This document shows, one piece after another, positions 17,117-26,080 of a stretch of 64,000 nt of DNA. Position 1 is the first letter of the stretch; every line of letters begins with the position of its first letter. The translations under genes were made by a program, and so were the position numbers. The notes beneath the pieces are model-generated. The model did no database searches and was not told the origin of the DNA. It was given only the letters and a program-made list of their open reading frames with translations. The DNA comes from JAOABP01 sp964590395. Lineage in GTDB: Bacteria > Hydrothermota > Tepidihabitantia > Tepidihabitantales > Tepidihabitantaceae. The stretch lies in NCBI GenBank assembly GCA_964590395.1, contig CAZPVT010000032.1, positions 1 through 64,000 on the forward strand. The letters run 5' to 3'.

Positions 17117-19612
17117 TTATTTCGACTGCTCTTCGGAATCGACGGTTGATTTCGGAGAGATTGACTCCGGCGCCACTTGCTCCGGTGAACCGCCCCCCAA
17201 CTTCAGCCGGCAGGTCTCAACATTTTTCCTGGCGCTCTCAGCATATTCGGAGTTACCAAAAGAATCAACTACCATCTGAAATGCCGACAACGCCAGCTTA
17301 TAATCGCCGGCATTAAAATAAGCCACACCCAGATTAAAATAGACGCCCGCCCGTTGCTCATGCTCGGGAAAATAATTAAGGAACTTTTTGTATGCCCGGG
17401 CTGCTTCATCCCAGCGCTTCATCTTGGCATAGGCCTCCGCGGTAAGCAACTGCGACTCACTGGCAACTACCGAACCAGGGAAATTCACAAAAGCCTTTTG
17501 TAACTCAACTATCGCCTCGTCGTATTTGCCGGCATTGAATAGCTCCTTGCCCCTATTATACTGTCCCTCGGCTGCCATCTCTGACTGAGGAAAACGGCTG
17601 AGGAACTCATCCATTAGCGTGGAATCCTCTTGACCAGCGAGGAAATAACTCGTCTCCAAACTCTTGCGCACACCGGGCACCTGCTGATCAGTAGGGTAAA
17701 GATCAAGAAACTTCTGGTACTCTCGAATTGCATCAAGGTATTGCCGACGATTATAATAGCACTGGGCAGTAAGTGCCTGAGAAGCAGGGGCAAAATCGGA
17801 AAACGGATAACGTTCGATAACAAACTTAAAAGCGGCTATTGCTTTGTCATATTCCAAAGCCTTGAAATAAGTATCGCCAGTGCGAAAAGCCGCCTCAGCA
17901 ACCTTCGGATTGTTCTCGGGAAACCTGTTCATCAGGTTTGTCCAGGCATCTATTGCCTGACCGTAATATCTCAACTGGTAATAGCAGTAACCGGCATAAA
18001 AAAAGCCTGGAATCGTTCCCAGGTGGTTATCGGCAAACGTATTTGTTAACGCCTCAAACACATCCAGCGCTTTAAGATATTCCTTCTGATTAAACAAACA
18101 GTAGCCGTAACCTAAATAGGCATTGATAGTAAACAGGGTATCATTAAGCCGGCTATTTAAAAGCGCCTTGAATCCCTCGACAGCCTCACCTAATCTTCCC
18201 TGATGATAAAGGGCGTACATTCTACCCAATCGGGCATACACAGCAATGTCATCACTCGCCTTGTGAGTATATGCCTGATAATAGAAATTATCCGCCTCGT
18301 GATATTTCTGAGTGTAGTAAAACGCCTCAGCCAAACAATAAAGTGTCTTTGCTCGCCAGCCTGACTGCTCATCAGGATAGTCGGTTAGATATTTTGTGCC
18401 TAACGCTATACTTTTATCAAACTGCTTACTGGCATTGAGGGTCATTAAAAGCATCGTGGCAGTAGGCTCTCTAATTGCTGTTTGAGCAAAATTAGCTAAA
18501 ACATTTTCAAACTGAATGGCAGCATTGGGATAATTGCCAATTTGATAAAATATAACTCCAGACAGATAACCGCCAACCCCAGAGAGTTCTCCGGTAGTAA
18601 ACATCCGAGCGAGTTGCGCCGTTGCCAGCAGGGTCTGGGCTGTGTCCGCAGTTGCCAGCATTGCCTGAACCAGCTGCAAGTGGGCATAACTCGCTACTTT
18701 AGTGCGCGGATAATTGGCTCGCACCCGTTGAAACCGTGCTACTGCCTCTTTGGGCTGACCTAATGCCATCTGCGCGTATCCTAAAAAATAGTTGCTACTG
18801 GCAGCGATGAAATTATTGCTGGAACGAGTTAGGGTCAGTAGGTAGCGAATTGCCGTCGGGTAGTCCTTCTGGGCAATTAGTGCGCACCCCAGAAAAAATT
18901 CGGCAAACTCCTTCAAGGGCGAAAATGGGAACTGTTCAATAAAAAATTGAAATTTTGCCCGCGCGCCATCGTAATCACGATTGGTAAATAATGCCAAACC
19001 GGTGTTGAAATGTGCTATCTGTGCCAGATACGTATTGGGAAACTGTTCGATAATTTCTTTGAATTTAAGTATCGCCAACAGAGGTTGTCCTAATCGAGCG
19101 TATGTTTTGCCCAGGTATAACTTGGCTTCCGGTAATTCCAAACCATCAAGATTTGCGCGCGCCTCTTCATAAGAGTTCCGAAAATAATATAATACCCCAA
19201 GCGCAAACCTAAGGCGTGGGTCGTTAGCATAAACTGGCTCGTTTTTTAGTTTCTCAAGAATCTCCTGGGCTTTACGATAGTTTCCCAGCATAACATGAGA
19301 CATCGCAGTGCCAAATAAGGCTTCTGATTTAATATAAGAAAACTTAGCGCGCTCTTGCAAGAAGAGAAAAATTCTTAAGGCATCGTAGAATTTTCCCCGG
19401 TTAAAATAACATTCTGCAAGACAATAACGCAATTCATCGCCATATTCACTATTACCGAAATCTTTGATCAAACCTTTAAGTTTATTGATCGCCTGGTCGT
19501 ATTTCTCTTCTCCTATTAATACCTGTAATTGATTATAACGTTCCACCAGTTCTCGGGTTTCTAACGGCGTCAGAATACTGATAAGAAAAGCGTATATTAC
19601 CACCGTCATCAT
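17117..19612 (-). CDS. Large periplasmic TPR protein
   Basis: The product is 831 residues with an N-terminal signal-like segment (about residues 1-16) and then about 20 tetratricopeptide repeats down to the C-terminus, many in the YfiO/YbgF/CpoB style (YDEAIVELQKAF, YFNRGKFYDAL, AYFNAGDYKLALSAFQ). TPR solenoids bind other proteins; no catalytic domain is visible. Its place directly before exbB mirrors CpoB (YbgF) next to Tol-Pal, though it is far larger. It may be a scaffold for the envelope machine. It starts 9 nt after the PorV-like gene. Confidence 0.85.
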   Translation of the reverse strand: MMTVVIYAFLISILTPLETRELVERYNQLQVLIGEEKYDQAINKLKGLIKDFGNSEYGDELRYCLAECYFNRGKFYDALRIFLFLQERAKFSYIKSEALFGTAMSHVMLGNYRKAQEILEKLKNEPVYANDPRLRFALGVLYYFRNSYEEARANLDGLELPEAKLYLGKTYARLGQPLLAILKFKEIIEQFPNTYLAQIAHFNTGLALFTNRDYDGARAKFQFFIEQFPFSPLKEFAEFFLGCALIAQKDYPTAIRYLLTLTRSSNNFIAASSNYFLGYAQMALGQPKEAVARFQRVRANYPRTKVASYAHLQLVQAMLATADTAQTLLATAQLARMFTTGELSGVGGYLSGVIFYQIGNYPNAAIQFENVLANFAQTAIREPTATMLLMTLNASKQFDKSIALGTKYLTDYPDEQSGWRAKTLYCLAEAFYYTQKYHEADNFYYQAYTHKASDDIAVYARLGRMYALYHQGRLGEAVEGFKALLNSRLNDTLFTINAYLGYGYCLFNQKEYLKALDVFEALTNTFADNHLGTIPGFFYAGYCYYQLRYYGQAIDAWTNLMNRFPENNPKVAEAAFRTGDTYFKALEYDKAIAAFKFVIERYPFSDFAPASQALTAQCYYNRRQYLDAIREYQKFLDLYPTDQQVPGVRKSLETSYFLAGQEDSTLMDEFLSRFPQSEMAAEGQYNRGKELFNAGKYDEAIVELQKAFVNFPGSVVASESQLLTAEAYAKMKRWDEAARAYKKFLNYFPEHEQRAGVYFNLGVAYFNAGDYKLALSAFQMVVDSFGNSEYAESARKNVETCRLKLGGGSPEQVAPESISPKSTVDSEEQSK

Positions 19613-19621
19613 TGCCGTTGC

Positions 19622-20962
19622 CTACTCACCGGGTCTGATTTCAATCTTTCCCTGCGGACCTCGGGTGAGAATTGTCGTCAAAAAACCACGAAAACTGAGC
19701 GACGAATTACGCTGATCAACAACGACAATTTCGTAATAGTATTTCCCGTCAGAAACCAACCTGCCCGCATCATCAAGCCCATCCCAAACCAATCGTGGTG
19801 GCGGTGCATCCCACCCGCTGTAACTGCGAACCACTTCGCCAAAGGCATTCTTAATTAGTACCTGCCATCGCTTTACCGATTTTCGAGCAACAAGGTGTAC
19901 ATCCATCCATAGTAGATTATTTCTGTCTTCTGGGGTCGGAGTAAATAACTTTGCTTGTGCATCAATCCACACACGAAATCCGCCAAAGTTGAGATTCAGA
20001 CCTATCTTATGGGTGGGTGATAAACGAAATGAAGAACGGTAGTGGAGCAAAAACGTGTAATCTATACCCAGAGCCATCTTGCCCCAGGCCCGGTGTAGTC
20101 CAAGTCCAAAACTGATCTCATTACCATCAACACCTGCCCGGTGAATTAGCACTTCAGGAATAATGGCAAATTCCACTCCACCGTGAAAGGAGAGAGCTAA
20201 TTTCGAGTTCCCGGTTGGATTGTAAATTGGTATGGATTCCCCACGACCTTGCCAGTAATCAACCGCATACTCAGGAAGTATCTTACCAATTACATCAGCG
20301 GTAATGAGCACCCGATCGCCGAGCAATCTTACCGCTGTGCCTAAACGGTAGGCTCTGGGATAATAGTCGGAAAGGGTATGAAGAGTGATAACTGGTCTGA
20401 TTAAATTTTGGATTGTGAGACCAAAACTAAAAGGTCCCGGGGCCTTTATCAACAACCCAGCATCAGCTCCAATGCCCACCGCGGTAAACTGGGACAAATT
20501 TTTTGTAATCAACTTCAAAGCGCCGCCCAATCCTAAAAAGTAAGTCGGATTATAGGCATAAGCAACCTGATAAGCGTTCTCAGAGAAAATCGTTGGCTGG
20601 TATTGTTGGTTCCACGGCGTCCGAGAATCCAATCCCTCGGCACCGAAATTCAGAATGCCGATTCCAAAACTACCAAGTTCCCTTGTCGGTAACACGTAGG
20701 CGATATGCTCCAGCCGCGCGCCGTACAGCTGAGAGTGGGCAACTAACACCTCATGGGTATTTAACTGGAATAAGCCAGCCGGGTTAAAATAAATCGCTTG
20801 AGCGTCATCAGCCACGGCAACAAAAGCCTTGCCCATTGCTAAACTGCGCGGGGCTGGACCGTACTCCAAAAAAGCCCCGGGCAGTCCACCTTCACCGGAA
20901 AACAGCGGCTTCATTATCACCAGTATACCCAAAACAAACCTTACACCGCGGAACCGATTCAC
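19622..20962 (-). CDS. PorV/UPF0164-like outer-membrane protein fused to FlgD-like domain
   Basis: The product is 446 residues from GTG 20962, whose GTGA overlaps the stop of the upstream gene; GGAG lies just before. After a signal peptide the text GPAPRSLAMGKAFVAVADDAQAIYFNPAGL (here GPAPRSLAMG, then ADDAQAIYFNPAGL) is the PorV/UPF0164 signature, followed by a beta-barrel to about residue 350. The last 90 residues (FGEVVRSYSG, then RLVWDGLDDAGRLVSDGKYYYEI) form a FlgD-type Ig-like fold. In Bacteroidota, PorV is the type IX secretion shuttle; fusion with a FlgD-like domain is unusual. Function here is inferred only. Confidence 0.8.
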   Translation of the reverse strand: MNRFRGVRFVLGILVIMKPLFSGEGGLPGAFLEYGPAPRSLAMGKAFVAVADDAQAIYFNPAGLFQLNTHEVLVAHSQLYGARLEHIAYVLPTRELGSFGIGILNFGAEGLDSRTPWNQQYQPTIFSENAYQVAYAYNPTYFLGLGGALKLITKNLSQFTAVGIGADAGLLIKAPGPFSFGLTIQNLIRPVITLHTLSDYYPRAYRLGTAVRLLGDRVLITADVIGKILPEYAVDYWQGRGESIPIYNPTGNSKLALSFHGGVEFAIIPEVLIHRAGVDGNEISFGLGLHRAWGKMALGIDYTFLLHYRSSFRLSPTHKIGLNLNFGGFRVWIDAQAKLFTPTPEDRNNLLWMDVHLVARKSVKRWQVLIKNAFGEVVRSYSGWDAPPPRLVWDGLDDAGRLVSDGKYYYEIVVVDQRNSSLSFRGFLTTILTRGPQGKIEIRPGE

Positions 20963-22584
20963 CACACCACTCCTAATCGGTAACTCTTTTTTACAATAAT
21001 TCCGGTGTGCATCTCTCCTAATATCTGAACCACATAAATCCCCGAGGCAACTCGTCGATGCTGAAGATTGCGACCGTTCCAAATAACACGATTACGACCC
21101 GCCTTGCCACCATTTCTTCCTGCCAAGAATTTTTCGTAATAGACCTCATTACCAAAAGGGTCGAAGATCCGTAATTCAATTGGACAATCCCGGGGTAGCG
21201 TATAGTAAACTGCTACCGCATCACTGTTAAAACCGAAGGGATTCGGAACTGCATAAAAGCCAGTATCTGATTTGACATAAATCACCACCGATGATTCTGC
21301 CGTACCGGAACTAACCATGATCGTATCAAACTCATCCTGCCACGCCCCGGAGCAAATAAATCTGGCAACTGCGCTACCAAGTGTATCAGTCAAAACTGTC
21401 TCATCGAGCATTTTCCCACTGCCGTAGAGAACGGAAAATCGGCAGACAGCTGCTGTTATCGGCTGAAAATTCGCATCCCGAACCCGGACATTGATATAAG
21501 TAGTCTCGTTTAAATTGATAGTATCGTTGGGCGCTATTGAAATTTCCAGCACTCTCCCCCTGGCTTTAATATCCAGAAATGTTCGGTAAGATTCATACTG
21601 GCCATTTTGCTCGGTGACCCAAATATTCTGATTGTCCCCGGCGAAATTGAATTTCACTGAAAACACCGCACTGTCAGATAATAACATCTCACCGGGCACA
21701 AACTCTGCCGAAAAATCCGACTGTAAAGAAACCGTTAACCCGGAAATGCTTACTCTATTCCAGCATTCATCACAGGGATATACCGTTACGGAAAATGACT
21801 CTTTAACATACTGACGTAATGGCTCACCGGCTTTACCCGGCGTTTGCCATATGGCCATCGTCGTATCACCAGGTAGGTGCCTTTCTCCCGGTAACAGTAA
21901 AAGCAAACGGGAGAACACTCCGGCATTTACGATCAGTTCTGAAGAAGTATCAGGACGGTAATTTTGTCGCATTGACGGCAGTACCAAAATCCGATGGTAA
22001 CCAGCCTGCCGAAAAGTAGCGATAAAATCGCCGACGCCGTCATTGATTACACCTCCGAAAGGAAAGCGCGCAAAACTATCGGAAAAAATGAAATAAACAC
22101 TGTCGATTCTAAACCGAACCGGGTTACACCATAGATCGGTAAGAAAAACCTGAAAATTAAATTCCTCTCCTGCGTTAAGGTACTCAGGAGTGCCCAACCT
22201 CCCTTCTCTCGTTCCCGACCTTAATGTTTGTCCAGGTAATATAACCACAAATCTTGCCGGTGATCCGGGCAAAACAGTAAAAAAATTGCTACCACTCGTT
22301 ACCTGCAAGGAATCATCAGTACACCGGAGTTGTAAACTATCCGCCAGAGTCAAAATGACCCTGCCCTGCCATACTCCATTACGGAAAGGACCGACCACAT
22401 TAGGAAAAACATAGGCACCGCGATTGGTGGTAAGAAATGCCGGGCGATTGTAATTATATATATTACCATTGACATCGCGGGTAATTATTGTAATCAAAAC
22501 TGATTCGCCGACGACCTGTGGAGAGGAGATTTGGGTTATCTCAAAATAATTTAATTGTGCCGCCAATAACAGTAAAAAAATCAT
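20959..22584 (-). CDS. Secreted Ig-like repeat protein with FlgD/CTD-like C-terminus
   Basis: The product is 541 residues from ATG 22584, with an immediate signal peptide (MIFLLLLAAQLNYF). Several beta-sandwich, invasin/Ig-like segments follow (for instance LNETTYINVRVRDANFQPI near residue 370). The last 100 residues contain AVPNPFGF, then LRIFDPFGNEVY, then NRVIWNGRN and VASGIYVVQI, the layout of FlgD-like or type IX sorting domains. The frame is open up to TTG 22614, but the promoter -10 lies at 22594-22599, so 22584 is the start. It leads the envelope operon. Confidence 0.8.
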   Translation of the reverse strand: MIFLLLLAAQLNYFEITQISSPQVVGESVLITIITRDVNGNIYNYNRPAFLTTNRGAYVFPNVVGPFRNGVWQGRVILTLADSLQLRCTDDSLQVTSGSNFFTVLPGSPARFVVILPGQTLRSGTREGRLGTPEYLNAGEEFNFQVFLTDLWCNPVRFRIDSVYFIFSDSFARFPFGGVINDGVGDFIATFRQAGYHRILVLPSMRQNYRPDTSSELIVNAGVFSRLLLLLPGERHLPGDTTMAIWQTPGKAGEPLRQYVKESFSVTVYPCDECWNRVSISGLTVSLQSDFSAEFVPGEMLLSDSAVFSVKFNFAGDNQNIWVTEQNGQYESYRTFLDIKARGRVLEISIAPNDTINLNETTYINVRVRDANFQPITAAVCRFSVLYGSGKMLDETVLTDTLGSAVARFICSGAWQDEFDTIMVSSGTAESSVVIYVKSDTGFYAVPNPFGFNSDAVAVYYTLPRDCPIELRIFDPFGNEVYYEKFLAGRNGGKAGRNRVIWNGRNLQHRRVASGIYVVQILGEMHTGIIVKKSYRLGVVW

Positions 22585-22593
22585 TACGTTGAA

Positions 22594-22621
22594 ATTATAT
22601 TGCCATTGAAACAAGAGTCAA
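22594..22621 (-). promoter_or_regulatory. Promoter of the envelope operon
   Basis: Minus-strand TTGACT (22616-22621), 16-bp spacer, perfect TATAAT (22594-22599). ATG 22584 is 9 nt away, predicting a leaderless mRNA. Confidence 0.75.
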
Positions 22622-22634
22622 TAAAATCTCGTGA

Positions 22635-22662
22635 TTGACAACACAGTGTAACCATTTAACCT
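22635..22662 (+). promoter_or_regulatory. Promoter of comEC
   Basis: TTGACA (22635-22640), 16-bp spacer, TAACCT (22657-22662). ATG 22691 lies 28 nt downstream. The sequence around it closely resembles the promoter at 56380-56407 (both contain TTGACAAC and ACCATTTAAC at the same spacing). Confidence 0.6.
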
Positions 22663-22690
22663 TATCTTACACGAAATTTTACCTGCCGAT

Positions 22691-24940
22691 ATGAAATATG
22701 CAGCTTTACGCACCATAATTATCATCTCGTTGGGTATATTACTCTCCAAAAACAGTTGTATTCCCTGGTATCTACCGATCCTTATGGCAATAATGGGCAT
22801 CTGCTTAACCCGCTGGTCAAAAAGCTGGTCTCTTTACCTCCTTCTTCTTTGCGCAGCGTTTGTCTATGCTCGAACCCAAGAAGGTACTATGTACCATCCA
22901 AATACTTATCAGGTATCAAACTTCACCGGCGTGATAATAGAAGAGCCATGGCAAAACAACCAGATGGTGGTTAAACTTCAGCCCCCTTTGATGGGAAAGT
23001 TACTCATCTACCTGCACGACTCTATTCCCAACCTGTCTTATGGCAATTTAATTCTCGTTCAATCTAAAATCAAACCGTTTTCCTTTCCGCGGAACCCTGG
23101 GATACCTGACTATAAACATTACCTAACGCAACGGGGTTTTGTTGGCTTTACTACCGTGAAGACAGGACAGATAAAACTAATCAAACGGGGACAAGGTAAT
23201 TTTATTTTAACGAAGCTCGTCTTGCCGGTGCACCGTCATCTCTTAAGCACGATACATAAATATATAAATCCACTCGAAGCTAACTTACTTACCGGTTTTC
23301 TGCTGGGGGAAAAATCAAACCTCCCCCAGGATTTAAAGGAGGCGTTGACCCACTCGGGACTAGGGCACCTTTTAGCGGTCTCTGGTCTTCACATTGGTAT
23401 CGTTGTTAGCGCCATCTTTTTACTATTAACCATCATCAATGTCCGGGGCTGGTGGCGCTTTGGCATTCTAACATCCACCACCTTCTTCTATACTATGCTT
23501 GCTGGCTGGAACTCGCCTGGGATACGAGCCGCATTTATGACTCTAATGCTGTTTTTAAGTCTTCCACTCCAGCGCCGGACAACACCTCTTGTCAACCTCA
23601 GTGTTGCGGGGATTGTTATTTTACTTATTACCCCCTGTGCCATCTTTGATATTGGCACGCAACTTTCCTTCTCTGCTACAGCAGCAATCATCACTATTTT
23701 CCCAAAACTCAACTCCGCATTAGTTAGATGGCGAGCCCCTAGTTCCGTGCGTAACTATCTCCTTGCTCCTATACTGGTTTCGATCTCGGCAACGATCGGA
23801 ACTATGCCACTCCTACTGCATCATTTTTACCGCGCCCAGCCCTTTTCCTTTCTATCTTCGCTTTTGGCCGTACCTTTGGTAACATTTGCTATTCCACTTG
23901 CTCTCATTAGCAGTCTGATAAATACAGTTTGCCCTTTTGTTGCCAGCATTTTCGCCCAAACTTTACAATTACTACTCTTTCTCCTCTCCGGTTTGACAAT
24001 AAACCTGGGCAAATTACTTAAACCTCTGATGATCGTATCGGGAAGAATTCCTTGGTTAACTGTTTTTTACATCTACGCCTTAATAATCTTTCTCTTGAAC
24101 TACCAATTGAATTGGGCAAAAACCGCTTTCCGTATTGCCCTTATCCTTGGTCTAACCTTTTTCATGTGGAAAAAAGCCTTAGCAAAACGAGACCTCTGCT
24201 TAACATTCCTTGATACCGAAAGGGGTGATGCAGTGCTCCTGGAAGACACGTTGGGCAGGAAACTACTCATAGATCTCGGTGTGGGAAAAAACGCTGTTTT
24301 ATCTGATTTCCTTTTTAGCCGGGGTATAAAAGGCATCGATGCCCTGATCATCACCCATCCCGACTGCGACCACTACGGTGGTCTAATTGACATCAAAGGT
24401 AAGTTCAGAATTAACCGGCTGATTATCCCCACAACCGAAGGCGATTCGCTCTATCGCCGGTTGATTGCCGAATTAACGTCATTGGGGACCACGATTGAAC
24501 TGGCAGGCTCAGGATACCATCTCGGTGGCTTCGGAGCGAATATCAAATTTACTGCCCCTGACCGACTGACTCGTTATCTTTACTCCCGACGATTAGTCAG
24601 CACTAACCAAATCTCGCTGGTAACTCTAATTGAGTATCAGCGCCAAACAATGCTTTTTACTGGAGACTGTGAAGATAAAGACATCATTGAACAGACCGGT
24701 AAAAATAAAAAGGTCTTGCTTTTGAAATCACCCCATCACGGCAGTAAAAAAGGCAACCCCGAAACTCTCTTTGATGCAATAAAACCCAACTATGTAGTTG
24801 TTATGGGGAGATATCCAACCCCGGCAAAATTGGAATCCATCCTGCCATTAAAAGAAATAAACTATATCAATACCCGAGAACATGGTGGGGTAACTATCAG
24901 ACTGTTACGTAATGGCAAGGTGATTTTAACGGACAAATAA
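22691..24940 (+). CDS. comEC: ComEC/Rec2 DNA-uptake channel
   Basis: The product is 749 residues, normal for ComEC. Order of parts: N-terminal helices, OB/DUF4131-type region (about 80-160), competence channel domain with GLGHLLAVSGLHIGIV (about 220) and many transmembrane helices, then a C-terminal metallo-beta-lactamase domain with ITHPDCDHYGG (about 555) and SPHHGSKKG (about 680). It carries single-stranded DNA across the inner membrane during natural transformation. It has its own promoter and no comEA next to it. The 3' end is 11 nt from the convergent PorV-like gene. Confidence 0.95.
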   Translation: MKYAALRTIIIISLGILLSKNSCIPWYLPILMAIMGICLTRWSKSWSLYLLLLCAAFVYARTQEGTMYHPNTYQVSNFTGVIIEEPWQNNQMVVKLQPPLMGKLLIYLHDSIPNLSYGNLILVQSKIKPFSFPRNPGIPDYKHYLTQRGFVGFTTVKTGQIKLIKRGQGNFILTKLVLPVHRHLLSTIHKYINPLEANLLTGFLLGEKSNLPQDLKEALTHSGLGHLLAVSGLHIGIVVSAIFLLLTIINVRGWWRFGILTSTTFFYTMLAGWNSPGIRAAFMTLMLFLSLPLQRRTTPLVNLSVAGIVILLITPCAIFDIGTQLSFSATAAIITIFPKLNSALVRWRAPSSVRNYLLAPILVSISATIGTMPLLLHHFYRAQPFSFLSSLLAVPLVTFAIPLALISSLINTVCPFVASIFAQTLQLLLFLLSGLTINLGKLLKPLMIVSGRIPWLTVFYIYALIIFLLNYQLNWAKTAFRIALILGLTFFMWKKALAKRDLCLTFLDTERGDAVLLEDTLGRKLLIDLGVGKNAVLSDFLFSRGIKGIDALIITHPDCDHYGGLIDIKGKFRINRLIIPTTEGDSLYRRLIAELTSLGTTIELAGSGYHLGGFGANIKFTAPDRLTRYLYSRRLVSTNQISLVTLIEYQRQTMLFTGDCEDKDIIEQTGKNKKVLLLKSPHHGSKKGNPETLFDAIKPNYVVVMGRYPTPAKLESILPLKEINYINTREHGGVTIRLLRNGKVILTDK

Positions 24941-24951
24941 CCGACGCTCGT

Positions 24952-25899
24952 TCAGGGAACAAATCTCAATCCCAGAGAAACCCTCTGGGCGTCGCCCAAC
25001 AGACCATAAAAAAGGTAAACCAGATCAACCGCCACAACCAGTCCTGACTCCATTGTCCTTTCATAACCCATACCGAATGAAAAGCCATTCCAAAATCCTC
25101 TATATCCTCCGGATTGATACCCACCACGCAGATAAAGAATGTCCGCTTGCTTACTCGCCCCCAACTGTTTCAAATCCAATTTTACCTCACTACCTACTCC
25201 AATATTCGGACCGTAATCCGGGTACACAGAAAAGTCGCTTGCCATCAAAATATAATGGTTGAAAAACGGCAGTTTAAAACCAACTCCGCCCCGAAGATTC
25301 ACCGGTGGCACCTCCCACATCTTGATAAAACGACGGGGTGTGCCCAAATGCAAAAGACTCGCCCCAAAGGTTAAATACCTTATTGGCTGATAAAGTATCC
25401 CAAAATCAAAAGATAGTGCCCAAGAAGAAAAGGAGTCAATCCGACTTGAGACAAACTTTCCACTGCCGCCAATAGCAAAATTCTTGACCGGTCTAATTGC
25501 CAAACCCGGTCCGATGATTAAATCGCTCAATTGAAATGTCCCCAACTCCTCGCCCGTTTCGTCTCTCCTAATATCTGTAGCATTTAGATATCCACAACTC
25601 AAACCAACACCAAGTCGGTTAAATACCGGCGCTGTAAACCCGCCAGAAAAATAAGCAACGCCGCGCAACATCTGGCACAATGTTACCCGAACATCAAATG
25701 GACAACCAAGCGCCAGTCCAGCTGGGTTATAGAATAAACAGTTAGCATCATCTGCTACACCGGCAAAAACCTGCCCCATTGCCACCGGCCGAGCCCCAAC
25801 ACCCAATTTCAGAAAACTAAATCCGGTTATTGAAGACCCGGGACCAAGAGCAAGGCAACTACCCGTCAGGAACACTGTCATTACTAACCAGTACCGCAC
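24952..25899 (-). CDS. PorV/UPF0164-like outer-membrane protein
   Basis: The product is 315 residues from GTG 25899, with a signal peptide (about residues 1-18). The segment FLKLGVGARPVAMGQVFAG, then DDANCLFYNPAGL, is the PorV/PorQ signature. The rest is beta-barrel-like with alternating hydrophobic residues and ends SLGLRFVP. In Bacteroidota, PorV serves type IX secretion; in this lineage such proteins are numerous and their role is unknown. The gene is monocistronic with a promoter ending 6 nt before the GTG, so it is predicted leaderless. Confidence 0.88.
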   Translation of the reverse strand: MRYWLVMTVFLTGSCLALGPGSSITGFSFLKLGVGARPVAMGQVFAGVADDANCLFYNPAGLALGCPFDVRVTLCQMLRGVAYFSGGFTAPVFNRLGVGLSCGYLNATDIRRDETGEELGTFQLSDLIIGPGLAIRPVKNFAIGGSGKFVSSRIDSFSSWALSFDFGILYQPIRYLTFGASLLHLGTPRRFIKMWEVPPVNLRGGVGFKLPFFNHYILMASDFSVYPDYGPNIGVGSEVKLDLKQLGASKQADILYLRGGYQSGGYRGFWNGFSFGMGYERTMESGLVVAVDLVYLFYGLLGDAQRVSLGLRFVP

Positions 25900-25905
25900 G
25901 ACAAA

Positions 25906-25933
25906 AATATATCAATATCTAACCGATTTGCAA
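25906..25933 (-). promoter_or_regulatory. Promoter of PorV-like gene
   Basis: Minus-strand TTGCAA (25928-25933), 16-bp spacer, TATATT (25906-25911). GTG 25899 follows after 6 nt. Confidence 0.65.
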
Positions 25934-25995
25934 GCCGACTTTTGACTTGGGCAATTAAAGCCCATTGTTTAGTGGTGCCTTTCGACTTTGTTTAC

Positions 25996-26023
25996 TTGAC
26001 TTGGTTTTTCTTGCTATTAAACT
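25996..26023 (+). promoter_or_regulatory. Promoter of etfA operon
   Basis: TTGACT (25996-26001), 16-bp spacer, TAAACT (26018-26023). About 57 nt remain to ATG 26081, with AGGAGG before it. A second TTGACT at 25942 lacks a good -10. Confidence 0.5.
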
Positions 26024-26080
26024 TCTCTGTAAACCGGTGAGTAAAGCAATTCAACGAACTAGCTACCTTAGGAGGAATTG

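Noticed and set aside
25942..25969. First TTGACT upstream of etfA
   Set aside because: The hexamer at 16 bp (ATTGTT) is a poor -10; the second TTGACT at 25996 fits better.
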